Part shown: one piece after another, positions 18,094 to 27,560 of the stretch
How positions within the stretch are numbered: the stretch's first letter is position 1
Layout: the number at the start of each line of letters is the position of its first letter
Origin: Pycnococcus provasolii
Taxonomy: Eukaryota; Chlorophyta; Pseudoscourfieldiophyceae; Pseudoscourfieldiales
Assembly: GCA_049487715.1 (NCBI GenBank)
Contig: CP150547.1
Location: 620,001 to 684,000 of the forward strand
Direction of reading: 5' to 3'
Length of the DNA: 64,000 bases
Notes under the pieces: generated by a model
What the model was told of the DNA's origin: nothing
The model's database searches: none
What the model saw: only the letters and a program-made list of their open reading frames with translations
Translations under genes and position numbers: made by a program

Positions 18094-18939
18094 ATGCGCA
18101 CGACAAAGACACTCTATAGTATAGGCTCAGTATCTAAGTTCTTCATCTTCACATCTGGGAAAAGGATTCATCTGCGTCGCTATCCCAACTTGAAAAATAT
18201 CAACAAATCATCGGTGATGATGATGGCGTCGTCGTCAAAAGCTCATGCTCCTTCCTCCTCCTCCTCCTCCTCGTCGTCGTCGTCGAAACTCAACGCTGAA
18301 AAGTCTCTCATACGCAAAAATATCAAAAAAGCACTCAAAACTTTGGACCATGATGACGCATTCACTAAGTTAGGCGCAAACGCATCCTTCAGGTTAGCAC
18401 AAACGCAAGCGTTCCAGTCTGCAACTACCATAGCACTGTACGTCGCCAGCGAAAGACTCAGAGAGGTGCCGACACGTGACGCCATCGCAAACGCACTCGC
18501 GCTCGGAAAACGCGTCTACCTGCCACGCGTCGCCGGCGACTTCGCCGCAGGCACGGCGACGATGCGTATGCTGGAAGTGACGCGCATGGACGAGATCGAA
18601 GCTGCGGACGAAACGTCCACCCTGAAGCTCGAGGAACCTTCGACGACACTAAGCGACGGTATCACGCCACGACCGGACGTCGAGGACGAAGACGCGCCGC
18701 CTCTGCACCTCGTCGTGTGCCCCGGCGTCGCGTTCGACCGCAGTGGAGGACGCCTAGGTCGTGGCGGCGGATTCTACGACGCGTTTCTGTGCCGTATGGC
18801 AAAGCATGCGAAGCACGCGCCGCCGCGCACGCTCGGGTTGTGCTTCGACGTTCAAGTAGTTGACGAGGTGCCACGTGGGGAACACGACATCGTCGTCGAC
18901 GAAGTTGTGACCGAATCGACGCACTATCTCTCCACGTAG
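18094..18939 (+). CDS. 5-formyltetrahydrofolate cyclo-ligase, organellar
   Basis: 281 aa. The enzyme converts 5-formyl-THF plus ATP to 5,10-methenyl-THF, recycling the inhibitory folate made by SHMT. The family hallmark PGVAFDRSGGRLGRGGGFYD is intact near residues 215-235, and the N-terminal KLNAEKSLIRKNIKKALKTL helix and the LYVASERLREVPTRDAI segment fit the fold. I chose the ATG at 18094 because the ~41 residues before the MMM at 18217 are basic, Ser/Thr-rich and without acids (MRTTKTLYSIGSVSKFF), like a mitochondrial or plastid presequence; plant 5-FCL is mitochondrial. Initiation at 18217 would give a cytosolic form. A poly-Ser run follows. It is convergent with the CDIN1-type gene, stops 36 bp apart. 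Its promoter lies in the ~230 bp next to the MULE insertion. Confidence 0.88.
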   Translation: MRTTKTLYSIGSVSKFFIFTSGKRIHLRRYPNLKNINKSSVMMMASSSKAHAPSSSSSSSSSSSKLNAEKSLIRKNIKKALKTLDHDDAFTKLGANASFRLAQTQAFQSATTIALYVASERLREVPTRDAIANALALGKRVYLPRVAGDFAAGTATMRMLEVTRMDEIEAADETSTLKLEEPSTTLSDGITPRPDVEDEDAPPLHLVVCPGVAFDRSGGRLGRGGGFYDAFLCRMAKHAKHAPPRTLGLCFDVQVVDEVPRGEHDIVVDEVVTESTHYLST

Positions 18940-18950
18940 TTGAAATAATG

Positions 18951-18955
18951 TTACA
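18951..18955 (-). terminator. TGTAA poly(A) signal of the CDIN1-type gene
   Basis: TGTAA on the minus strand, 21 nt past the stop codon, within the 36-bp gap to the convergent 5-FCL gene. Confidence 0.5.
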
Positions 18956-18975
18956 TATTGTACTATGACACACAA

Positions 18976-20016
18976 TCATGTTTTAGAGCACTGGCGCATA
19001 TGAGCCTGCACGTCCACCTCGAGCTGCACGAGCTCCACATCCTTGGGTGGAAAGTCGTCCGACACCAGCACGGAGCTTGCAGCACGACGCGTGTCATGCT
19101 CGCCCGCCGCCGCGTGGTGCTCAACCACGCCGCTCACGTAGCCAAACCAGTGCACGGCAAGCCCTGGCCCAAAGCGACGAGCGTACGTGTCGAATTGCGT
19201 AATGCAAGCGCTTTGGAACGAGTCGTGGTCACAGAACGACGCCTTCGAGTCCACCCAGTGCACGAATCGCTCGACAGTACGCCCGCGGCTGTCCCGCCAG
19301 CGGAGCAGCAAAGGCGTGGCAAGCTTCGCATCAGGCGTCTTCTCCTCCTCGCGGAGGCGAAGGTCATCCTCCGTTTCGAACGCGACGCCGAGCAGTCGCA
19401 GGCGCTCGTACAACAGCGCCTCGTGCGCAAGCCCGACGGCTCGACGCGCGACGTCAGCACCCGGGCTGCCGTGCCCTCCGTGGTCAACCGCACCCTGGAT
19501 GTCCAACGCCAGTCGTTCGAGTGCCTCAGGATGCGGAGCGTGCGGCAACTGCGCAGCGCGTCGTGGCAGCTCGGTGCACACATCCCTGAGCACGGCCTTG
19601 ACGTCGTCCTTGCGCAGCCCAATCGCCTCCAGTAGGAGCCGCGCTAGCACGCAAGGCGGCACGTTGTGCTCCCTGCTCAGCTCACGCAGTGATACACCGT
19701 CCTCGATGAAACGGCGGAGGTCTTGTGCGCGTCTCTCGTAGTGTTCCCTGTGCGTGCGCTTCACGCGCGCCGTCGTCTCATTCGCGTGGATCGCCATCGC
19801 CATCTCCGCAGTCAAAAGCGCATGACTGGAGAGATTCTCCTGCTGATGATGATGGTCGTGGTTGCGTGCCAAGAACGCAAGCTGCGCATAGTCTGGGAAG
19901 GCTTCGTCGGCGGGAACGGACGCAAGCAAGGTCAGCAAGCGCGCGTGCACGGACGGAAGCACGCCGCCGACGAGCGCAAGTGCGCGCGGGCTTGCACGGC
20001 TTGACGCCGTCAGCAT
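18976..20016 (-). CDS. CDIN1-type TPD-motif nuclease
   Basis: 346 aa from the ATG at 20016 (the frame opens 13 codons earlier at a TTG). It matches the CDAN1-interacting nuclease 1 family (C15orf41), named for its TPD motif, seen as REEEKTPDAKLATPL at residues 222-236, followed by FVHWVDSKASFCD near 252-264. These are the predicted PD-(D/E)XK nuclease residues (Asp in TPD, Asp-Ser-Lys). The N-terminal half is helical with a helix-turn-helix-like region (GVSLRELSREHNVPPCVLARLLLEAIG), also typical. In humans the partner is codanin-1, linked to histone supply and erythropoiesis; in an alga the role is unknown. The C-terminus is acidic with VELVQLEVDVQAH. Complete and single-exon. Confidence 0.85.
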   Translation of the reverse strand: MLTASSRASPRALALVGGVLPSVHARLLTLLASVPADEAFPDYAQLAFLARNHDHHHQQENLSSHALLTAEMAMAIHANETTARVKRTHREHYERRAQDLRRFIEDGVSLRELSREHNVPPCVLARLLLEAIGLRKDDVKAVLRDVCTELPRRAAQLPHAPHPEALERLALDIQGAVDHGGHGSPGADVARRAVGLAHEALLYERLRLLGVAFETEDDLRLREEEKTPDAKLATPLLLRWRDSRGRTVERFVHWVDSKASFCDHDSFQSACITQFDTYARRFGPGLAVHWFGYVSGVVEHHAAAGEHDTRRAASSVLVSDDFPPKDVELVQLEVDVQAHMRQCSKT

Positions 20017-20313
20017 CGGCGGAGCGCAGAATGCGAGGGAAAACAAGGTTTTCAATTATTCGGGGAAGAGGCCCCTCCCCAAAAACTAAAAAGTTCCTCT
20101 AAAAAGTAAGGTTCTTCGGAACAGAACACAACCCCCACCGGCTGCCTGGACCACCTCTATGTACTCTCAACACCCTTGTTTTGGTTTCAGGCTGTCAGGG
20201 GAAGGTGGTCACAGAACTTATGTAAAGGTTAGTCTACTGTACTGTACTGTATGTAGTTTACAATGTGGCAGGCAGAAGTATGTATCCCGTATGTACTGTA
20301 CAACGGCAGCATC
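20017..20313. promoter_or_regulatory. Promoter of CDIN1-type gene / 3' region of WD40 gene
   Basis: 297 bp between two minus-strand genes. It contains a GGGGAAGAGGCCCCTCCCC inverted repeat near 20064-20083 and a TACTGTACTGTACTGTA run near 20233-20250. The minus-strand TGTAA at 20258-20262 is the likely poly(A) signal of the WD40 gene. Confidence 0.4.
20258..20262 (-). terminator. TGTAA poly(A) signal of WD40 gene
   Basis: TGTAAA on the minus strand, 52 nt downstream of the WD40 gene stop codon. Confidence 0.5.
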
Positions 20314-23300
20314 TTAGTTCTTACGATTCGAAAAACCTTCGAAAGAGAAGAGCTTCGAACGGCCACCACGTGTCGCAACCTGATTTTCATCCACACGCCA
20401 ACAAGAAAGAGTGCCATCAGCAGCACCCACGTAAATATACTGCGCGCTTGCATCGCAGCCGCATGCGGCATAACCGCGCTGCTCGATGTACGGAATGTGG
20501 CTGAGCACGTGAAGCACTGTGCCCTCGCTGCGACGCGCTGGCGCGTCGCGCACGCCGGGGGAGCGGAGGTGCCACACCTTGACCGTTGCAAAGCCAAAGT
20601 AGCCACTCCACGACGTCACAAGCGTTCGACCGTCGTCTGAAACGTGGAATGACGTGCACGGGCTGTCATGCCCGCCCTCGAAAACACGTGTGCAGCGGCC
20701 GTCGAACACGCTCCACCGCCGAATCGTGTTATCGGCGCCGCATGAGTAAATCGCGGCGTCAGCACGTGATGCCGCCGTGCGAATCCCGTCCCCGCGTGCA
20801 AAAGCGCCGTCCGTCGCCAGAAAGCGTATGGAGCCGGCGTGGTCTTGCGCAAAGCGGCGCTCCGCTACGCCAGTTCTAGCATTCCACTGAATAATCAGCG
20901 CATCCATCCCGCCCGTGAAAAGCAGGTGCTCATCCTCCGCAGCTAGAACAATTGTCGCGACGCAGGTCACGTGCTTGGCATGCTGCCCAACGTACGACTG
21001 CACGTACCGCGCCTCGCCGGTTAACATGCCTGACGCGGAATCAACGTGGCTCCCAGCGTCGGCAACCGCTTGCGTGATGTCCCACGAGGTCGCATCGGTG
21101 CGCCCGTGCTTGCCCAAACTTGACGCAAACACCACGAGGCGCTCGCTCTCTGCGCCGTTGAACGAAGCGGGGAGCACGTCGAGATGCAGTGATTGACATG
21201 TCACCGGGCTTTTGTAGGAGTGCGTCTCGGCATCGAATACCCCGCTCACGCGCGCGAAGCCCTCAGCGCCGGCGCTGATGAAGCTCAGGAACTGAAGGGT
21301 GGAGGCATCCCAAACAAGCACCGTGCGATCCGCACCCAGCGCAAGGAGAAGTTCACGATCCTTCTCGTCACCTGTCAGCCTGTGCAGCGCGAGGGCCTTG
21401 ACGTGCTGCAATTCCGGCATCTCCTCTCCGCCTCGTCCGCCGCGACAGCGTCCAATCATCTTCCCGGACTCGACGTCGTATACGAGAACAGGTGCGCGGG
21501 AACGATCGCGCTCCATTGTCTTGTCAAATCCAACAAAGACGCGATTCGTTCTTGCACAGCACGCAAAGCTTGCCGGTGGAGCGCCCTCTCCCTGAGTCAC
21601 GCCAGACTCCACCGGCTCTCCTTGGTACGTGTACGCCATTCCAGGTGCTACACTCGTTGGCGCGTTGTAGACGTTCACGAAATCGTCACTGCCATGGTAG
21701 GCACCATTGTCGTCCGACTGGCTGAAGCGATACAGCCAATGTGGATGGCAGAGAAGGCGGCGCTCGGACGACGTCGTCGTCGCGGTACCAGGTGAAACTT
21801 CAGGCTGACTTTTCTTAAGTGCTGACTTTCTGGCGTCGCACTTGCGAAGATATGTCACAGCGTTGGAGCCCTCCTCTCCGCCATCAAGCACGTTTGTGGG
21901 AAGCGGCCTTCCAGCTCCGATCCACTCACATCTGATCTCCTCCTCCAGAGATCTGACGCGGGATGCCAACGTATTCTGTGCGCGCACACTTGCCGCCTCC
22001 GCTGGTAGACTGGCAGCATGTGACTCGGAGAATGCCGCGCGCTGCGCAGCAGCCTGGCATTCGTTGCCCGCCTTTGTAACGCGCTGGCGGTGCAGCTCAA
22101 GCCGTTCGCGAGCTGACAGTCGTCGTGCCGATGACGGCTTCGTGACCTCCGCGACGGAGCTCTCCTTCGAGGAGCTCTTCTTCGCCTCGATCAAAAGCTT
22201 CCTGAGCCGTACGAGCTCGCGCAATCGCTCCACAGCCTGTGGATGCATTGGGTGCTCGCTGCTACAATCGTCGTCGGCATTGCATTCGCTATCTTCATCC
22301 GCTCCCGCCGGCTCGAGGCGGAAGGCGGCACGCGGAGCCTCTTTTTTCGCAACCTGCTCGAGATCACGAATGTCGTCACGTGCAAGCTTTATCTCGTCAC
22401 GCGCTTGAACAAGCCTTTCTCGTGCAGCATCCACCCGCTCCTCGTGTCCAGCAATCTCCTTCCTGATGTGATGATCTTGGCCCTCGCCCTTCACTTCAAT
22501 AATCTCCTCGTGCAAGCTACGCTTGAAATTCAGGCGTGAAAGTCGATTGTCCAATTCATCCTCACGATCTGCGAGGACAACCTCAGCCGTTGCAAGGCGC
22601 GCGCGCGCAGCTGCAAGCCGTTCGTCGCTGGATTGCATCATCTTCGGCTGAGCTGCAATAAGCTGCTGTTGCTGCTGCTCGTTCTGGTACAGCAAATCCT
22701 CCAGAGGCTGCGCAACGGCTGGAGGTGGCGGCGGTGGTGGCATCGTTGGACTCTTCGTGGTCGCTGTTGTTTCCTGCTGTTGTGTTCTTTCCTCCACTTC
22801 TTTCAACTTCTTTTCATCCTCAAGCTCGCGAAGACGATCCTCCTCCTGCAGCTTCTCCTGAAACGCGACAAGGCGCTCAAGACGTTCTCGCGCAGTGCCG
22901 GTGCTGTAGTGGTTTGCCGCAAGCGTCTTCTCCGCCGCGCTCACGCCTGATGCCCCGTCGACGACGAGGCCAAGAGGCCTATGCGCCTGCGCGAGCACGC
23001 CTTTGCCAAAGCACGAACCGTCGACGAGCATCCACGCGTCCGTATCATACGTCCACGACGCCAGCTTGATCCACTGCAGGTTCCCGTCTTCGTCGCGCAC
23101 TTCCTCGTCCGAGCACCTCACGCTCGTGAGCTTCTTTTTGATTCCCAGCTGCGTCGCGTGAATGCTCGGCATGTTGAAGACGGGCGCAGTGTCTGCAACG
23201 ATGCGAAAGTTGCGTCCATCGCGCACCGCCGCCGCCGCCTCCTGCGCTGCCCTCGCGCGTCTCGCCTCCTTCTCCGCCTGTACGATCCTTTCGCTCTCGG

Positions 23301-23931
23301 CATTTTTTGCGCGGTCTTTTTCTCTGTTTATTGCGTCACGTGCCGCCTCGTCTTGCGCTTTGTTCGCCTTTCGCCGTCTCGCCGACTCTTCCGAGAAGGC
23401 GTATCTTTCTTTCAGTTCAGCTGGCGGGTCTCCTTTCGCCACTAGTCTGGCGTGAAGGAACCTCGTCTGTCCCACGAGGTCAGGCGTGAGTCCAACTCCG
23501 AACGTGTCTAAGATGGCGACACGCCACTGCGGCCCGCGCTTCCCGACGACGCGCACGCGTGTTCCCGCGAGAGGTCCTGACGTGACGTGTCCGTCGAAGG
23601 ATGGAAAGTCCGTTAAGAGCGGCTGATGCTCCTGAGAAATATGATTCACCTTGTCAGGGTCAGGCTCAGACGACGACGACTCTTCGGAAGCTGAATCTGC
23701 GTGCAGAACCTTGTTGTGGTGACTGAGGTCCACCGGTGAACTCAAGGAGGAGGTGTGTTCATCATCGTCAACATCACGAAGGGCCGTATGGGGAGGAGCT
23801 GACTTCTTAACAAGAAAAGAAGTCAGAGGCCGTTGGAGAGACGTCCCAGAAGAAAAAGGTTCGACATCAACATCACCAAGATCAACATCACTATCAACAT
23901 CACTGTGCTGCTGCAGCTGCTGATGCTGCAT
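20314..23931 (-). CDS. Large coiled-coil plus WD40-repeat protein
   Basis: 1,205 aa from the ATG at 23931. Residues 1-110 are acidic and Ser/Asp/His-rich. About 120-180 is a small beta domain (VRVVGKRGPQWRVAILDTFG) that could be KOW/Tudor-like. About 180-240 is a charged helix, and 240-330 looks like an SH3-type fold (FRIVADTAPVFN, WIKLASWTYDTDAWMLVDG). Residues 340-700 are long coiled coils with polyQ and polyP inserts. From about 740 to the end run WD40 repeats, recognisable as LLALGADRTVLVWDAST, LLFTGGMDALIIQWNARTG, AIYSCGADNTIRRWSVFDG, TLVTSWSGYFGFATVKVWHL and a final TLSCWRVDE. The propeller presumably acts as a protein-interaction platform. I do not recognise an orthologue; a cytoskeletal, ciliary or trafficking adaptor would fit, but this is a guess. 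Confidence 0.8.
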   Translation of the reverse strand: MQHQQLQQHSDVDSDVDLGDVDVEPFSSGTSLQRPLTSFLVKKSAPPHTALRDVDDDEHTSSLSSPVDLSHHNKVLHADSASEESSSSEPDPDKVNHISQEHQPLLTDFPSFDGHVTSGPLAGTRVRVVGKRGPQWRVAILDTFGVGLTPDLVGQTRFLHARLVAKGDPPAELKERYAFSEESARRRKANKAQDEAARDAINREKDRAKNAESERIVQAEKEARRARAAQEAAAAVRDGRNFRIVADTAPVFNMPSIHATQLGIKKKLTSVRCSDEEVRDEDGNLQWIKLASWTYDTDAWMLVDGSCFGKGVLAQAHRPLGLVVDGASGVSAAEKTLAANHYSTGTARERLERLVAFQEKLQEEDRLRELEDEKKLKEVEERTQQQETTATTKSPTMPPPPPPPAVAQPLEDLLYQNEQQQQQLIAAQPKMMQSSDERLAAARARLATAEVVLADREDELDNRLSRLNFKRSLHEEIIEVKGEGQDHHIRKEIAGHEERVDAARERLVQARDEIKLARDDIRDLEQVAKKEAPRAAFRLEPAGADEDSECNADDDCSSEHPMHPQAVERLRELVRLRKLLIEAKKSSSKESSVAEVTKPSSARRLSARERLELHRQRVTKAGNECQAAAQRAAFSESHAASLPAEAASVRAQNTLASRVRSLEEEIRCEWIGAGRPLPTNVLDGGEEGSNAVTYLRKCDARKSALKKSQPEVSPGTATTTSSERRLLCHPHWLYRFSQSDDNGAYHGSDDFVNVYNAPTSVAPGMAYTYQGEPVESGVTQGEGAPPASFACCARTNRVFVGFDKTMERDRSRAPVLVYDVESGKMIGRCRGGRGGEEMPELQHVKALALHRLTGDEKDRELLLALGADRTVLVWDASTLQFLSFISAGAEGFARVSGVFDAETHSYKSPVTCQSLHLDVLPASFNGAESERLVVFASSLGKHGRTDATSWDITQAVADAGSHVDSASGMLTGEARYVQSYVGQHAKHVTCVATIVLAAEDEHLLFTGGMDALIIQWNARTGVAERRFAQDHAGSIRFLATDGAFARGDGIRTAASRADAAIYSCGADNTIRRWSVFDGRCTRVFEGGHDSPCTSFHVSDDGRTLVTSWSGYFGFATVKVWHLRSPGVRDAPARRSEGTVLHVLSHIPYIEQRGYAACGCDASAQYIYVGAADGTLSCWRVDENQVATRGGRSKLFSFEGFSNRKN

Positions 23932-25203
23932 ATTTCTTTGAACGAGAGAAAGTTAAGGGTTCCTTAGTGACGTGGAATATTGATAGATCTTAACGTGAGG
24001 CCATTCTTCTTCTTTGAGGCCTCAACACTTAAGTAATATTAGTACTACGATACACACGCCTGAAACGCCTTTAAGGACTGTAAAGTGTAAGGCCGGAGTT
24101 AGGATGTATATAAATTCGAAGGTTCCGAAACGAACACACGGGTGTATTAGGGTTAGGCGCGCTGAACAAGAAGATTGCAGACGTGGATTCCGTCTTGGAG
24201 CGTAAGAGTTTAGTCAAGAAAAATTCGGGGTTTGGGGGAAAAACACCCCCCCCATGGCAATATAAAAATATTTTGCCTACGCCTTGCCTAGTGCCTACGC
24301 CATAAAATATATCACCTATATAATCTAATATAAGGCTTTATATCAAGGGGAAATAACACTGGGGAGTTCACTCCCCCCTTTTCGGGAGGACGAGCTGTCC
24401 GGTAGGGTTTTGCTTTTTCCCGACCAACCGCATGGTTCCTCCCTCCCCCCTCCCCGACTCACCCCATCTCATGGCAGTGCGCGCAGCGCGGCGAGGCACG
24501 CGCCGTGAGGCATGCGCGGCGCGTAGCGACGCCCATGCGCGTCATGTTGAGCTCGTTCGGTCAGGTAGGAGTATTCCTACACAGTGACACCGCCCATGCT
24601 CAATCGGCGCGCTTACGCGACGCGCGCATGGGGAGCGAGCTACGCGCGCGTAGACCTACGCGGGCATGCGTGCCATCTTCGGCGAGATGTTTGGGCATGT
24701 TCCGAGATGTTCTCGTTAGTTTGAAAGTTGAATGCGAAAGTATAAGCACTTCCTAAAAAAGTTACAGAGCCAGAAATGTACACATTAAGACCCGATTTTG
24801 AGTTACGCACCATTGTTTGCGCCAGACGCGCCAGCGGACGCCATTGCGACCTATTGCCCCGTTCAGACAGAAAACCCCTACTCCCCAAGGTCTCCAAAAA
24901 CAAACCCCTACGGGACAGCTCAGCTCCTCGAAGGCATAGTGGGAGTGAACTCCCCATTGTTATTTCCCCTTGTTTATATTATATCCCTATAGAGGGCGTG
25001 CCCACCATAGTTTCTGTGATGTCACGCCCTTGGCAACGACCGTGTGTAGACCTGCGCACGAGCATCATCAACTCGTCGTGTCAGAGTGATCGCACGCTGG
25101 TGGTATGCTTGGGAAGGTCATGGGACTCGTTGAGTCATGGCCATCAGCGTGAGATCCCAAGCATCAGCGTGGGGTTCCAGCATCAGCGTGGGATTCCAAA
25201 GGG
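23932..25203. other. Gene-free region with MITE-like element and repeats
   Basis: Upstream DNA of the WD40 gene, with a GTATTAGGGTTAGG telomere-like motif at about 24144-24157. This is followed by AT-rich sequence, the MITE-like inverted repeat, CGCG-rich palindromic DNA (24475-24545) and an imperfect ~20-bp repeat built on CATCAGCGTGGGATTCCAA (about 25140-25215). No credible gene seen. Confidence 0.5.
24316..24990. mobile_element. MITE-like element with ~100-bp imperfect TIRs
   Basis: The left arm (about 24316-24420) and right arm (about 24886-24990) are imperfect inverted repeats. The best part is 24344-24372 against 24941-24972, where CAAGGGGAAATAACA and GGGGAGTTCACTCCC are shared. The arms continue inward through GAGCTGTCC and GTAGGG(G)TTTTG. 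The ~470-bp interior has no coding potential. A convincing target-site duplication was not found, so the outer ends are approximate. Confidence 0.65.
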
Positions 25204-26070
25204 GTGGATCCCAAGCAGCAGACAACGCGGATCGCAGGCATCAGCGGACGAGAAGCCCAGCGTCAGCAAGCGCAGGCGGACACGATTCAGCGGTTGCGCG
25301 CCCTACGTAGGGCAGCGGCAGTAGTCACACGGAGTGCAGCGAACGTGCCAACAAGCGCAAACGGAGACGAGGAGCAGCAGACGGCTGAGGCAACGGAGGG
25401 CGAACGAGACGTCATGCAAGCGGTCGAGAGCGAAATGGCGGGCGAAGGGTCGGCGTCAGGAGGGCGACTACAACCGCTCACAGGAGTGGAGCCAGCGGTG
25501 GACGTCGTACGCTGGCTGGCCCACTTCCAGCAGATGTACCAGGGCAAGGTATACAACGCTACATACCACACGGTGACAGCGTTCATCGTGGCTAACACGT
25601 CGGTGGCGACTCCAGCGTGGGAACTGTGGCAGGACATCTTGCACAATCCAAAGTGGCAAACGTTGGCGAAGAAGGCATGCCGCTGAGGGAAACGTTCGTG
25701 CGGGCGACGCGCGGGGCATCAGAGATGCTAGTGCAGAAGAAAGAGGCAGGAACGGAGTACCGTTTCTTCGTGCCGTATGGTCGCGGTGAGTGCGACGTCG
25801 TGGCGACGGCGCAATCAAACCAGGTGCACGGTCTCAGCGAGGCAGATCCGTGGGCGGACCATGAGTTCATGACGGCGTTGCGCAAGGGGGGAGCTGGCGC
25901 GGTTGAAGATGAGACGCAGCGGGGGCGGGTGTCACGACGAATGAGGTCGTACACCACAAGGACACGCAACGGCGAGACGGTGGTGCTCTTCGCGCCAAAC
26001 GGCAGACGGCCACGAGAGGTGCCACCGCCGGCAAAGCGAGAAGAGGTGGTACAACTCTATCATCGGAAGA
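25204..26070 (+). pseudogene. Retroelement-like coding fragment, frameshifted
   Basis: Two overlapping frames. The first (to 25686) reads Gln/Ala-rich sequence then VVRWLAHFQQMYQGKVYNATYHTV and ELWQDILHNPKWQTLAKKA. The second (in frame from ~25617, informative to ~26070) reads LRETFVRATRGASEMLVQKK, then RSYTTRTRNGETVVLFAPNG and VPPPAKREEVVQLYH. The last stretch resembles the HHCC-type zinc-binding start of Ty3/gypsy-like integrases, cut off before the Cys pair. The frame changes near 25670-25690. No start ATG, polymerase or long terminal repeat is visible. I read it as a truncated, decayed retroelement piece; the family assignment is tentative. Confidence 0.4.
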
Positions 26071-26388
26071 CAAGGTGTCGGGAGTTTGTTAACAAAGGGA
26101 CCGTTAGGTGGGGGGTTGGGTGTTGCCCTCCCCTTGGAGTTGGACGACCGACTTTAGTTGTCGACGCGTTTTTGTGTACGTCTGTGGCGTACGCTGACGA
26201 CAAGGTGTGGTGTGGTGTTGGTGTTTACTTGTTACAGAACTTCTTGACTCTACTTGGCTTGGTGAACACACACGTGGTACAGGTGGTGCCTTAAGTTGTG
26301 GTGTGGCTGACGGAGAAAACAAAGGAGATCTAAGGCGAGTTGAGGTGTGGTGGTGGAGGTGGCGTGGTGCCGTGGCGAGGTTTTAGAA

Positions 26389-26430
26389 GTAAGTATGCAG
26401 GTGGCACAGTGCCGTGCCCAGGGCAGCGTG
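26389..26430 (+). other. Possible mini-intron before the MYB exon
   Basis: The sequence begins GTAAGTATG and ends GTGACAG, an apparently ideal 5' splice site and an AG acceptor 42 nt apart. Splicing would place CTCGGCAACCGG, the start of the MYB R3 remnant, in frame with the preceding codons. However, an in-frame TGA lies ~35 nt upstream of the donor and no ATG precedes it. The intron is therefore plausible but the gene's first exon is missing or defective. Confidence 0.35.
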
Positions 26431-27560
26431 ACAGCTCGGCAACCGGTGGTCGAAGATCGCGCATGCGCTGGGCAACAACCGGTTGGACAGTGCTGTGAGG
26501 GATCGCTGGAAAGTCGCGCTTAACCCGGCAAAGCAGCACAAACTCGCCGAAGATACAACATCACCACCTGCCGCTGGTCATCCATCATTGCCACCCGCCG
26601 TGCTCGAAAGTGGTGAAGTGGCGGCTGCGTGTCCGAATCTGCAGCACAGCAAATTGGATCTACGGCAACAATTGGGCAGGGACATCGACACATCGAACGT
26701 CCAACTGGCTGACTGCAAGGGTCAAAGGCACGTGCGTTGGACGGACGAGGAGGACAGCAAACTTCGTGAGCTTGTGCAAACGCACGGCGCGAAAGACTGG
26801 GACGGCATCTCATTGAAGATGGGTGTGGAGCGCGATGGCAAGAGCTGCCGTCAGCGATGGCTTAATCACCTTGCCACAGGGGTGAATCGCGAGCCTTTTT
26901 CGCGTGACGAAGATGCGAAGATTATCGCACTACAGCGAGAGCTCGGCAACCGGTGGTCGAAGATCGCGCATGCGCTGGGCAGCAACCGGTTGGACAGTGC
27001 TGTGAGGGAACGCTGGAAAGTCGCGCTTAACCCGGCAAAGCAGCACAAACTCGCCGAAGATACAACATCACCACCTGCCGCTGGTCATCCATCATTGCCA
27101 CCCGCCGTGCTCGTAAGTGGTGAAGTGGCGGCTGCGTGTCCGAATCTGCAGCACAGCAAATTGGATCTACGGCAACAATTGGGCAGGGACATCGACACAT
27201 CGAACGTCCAACTGGCTGACTGCAAGGGTCAAAGGTACGTGCGTTGGACGGACGAGGAGGACAGCAACCTTCGTGAGCTTGTGCAAACGCACGGCGCGAA
27301 AGACTGGGACGGCATCTCCCTGAAGATGGGTGGGGAGCGCAATGCCAAGGGCTGCCGTCAGCGATGGCTTGATCACCTTGACACAGGCGTGAATCGCGAG
27401 CCTTTTTCGCGTGACGAAGATGCGAAGATTATCGCACTACAGCGAGAGCTCGGCAACCGGTGGTCGAAGATCGCGCATGCGCTGGGCAGCAACCGGTTGG
27501 ACAGTGCTGTGAGGGAACGCTGGAAAGTCGCGCTTAACCGGGCAAAGCAGCAGAAACTCG
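26431..27560 (+). repeat. 507-bp tandem repeat within the MYB gene
   Basis: About 2.2 copies: 26431-26937, 26938-27444 and a partial third to ~27560. Copies are nearly identical at DNA level. Amino-acid differences include HVRW/YVRW, MGVERDGKS/MGGERNAKG and LNHLATG/LDHLDTG. The period is a multiple of three, so the frame is kept. Confidence 0.93.
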
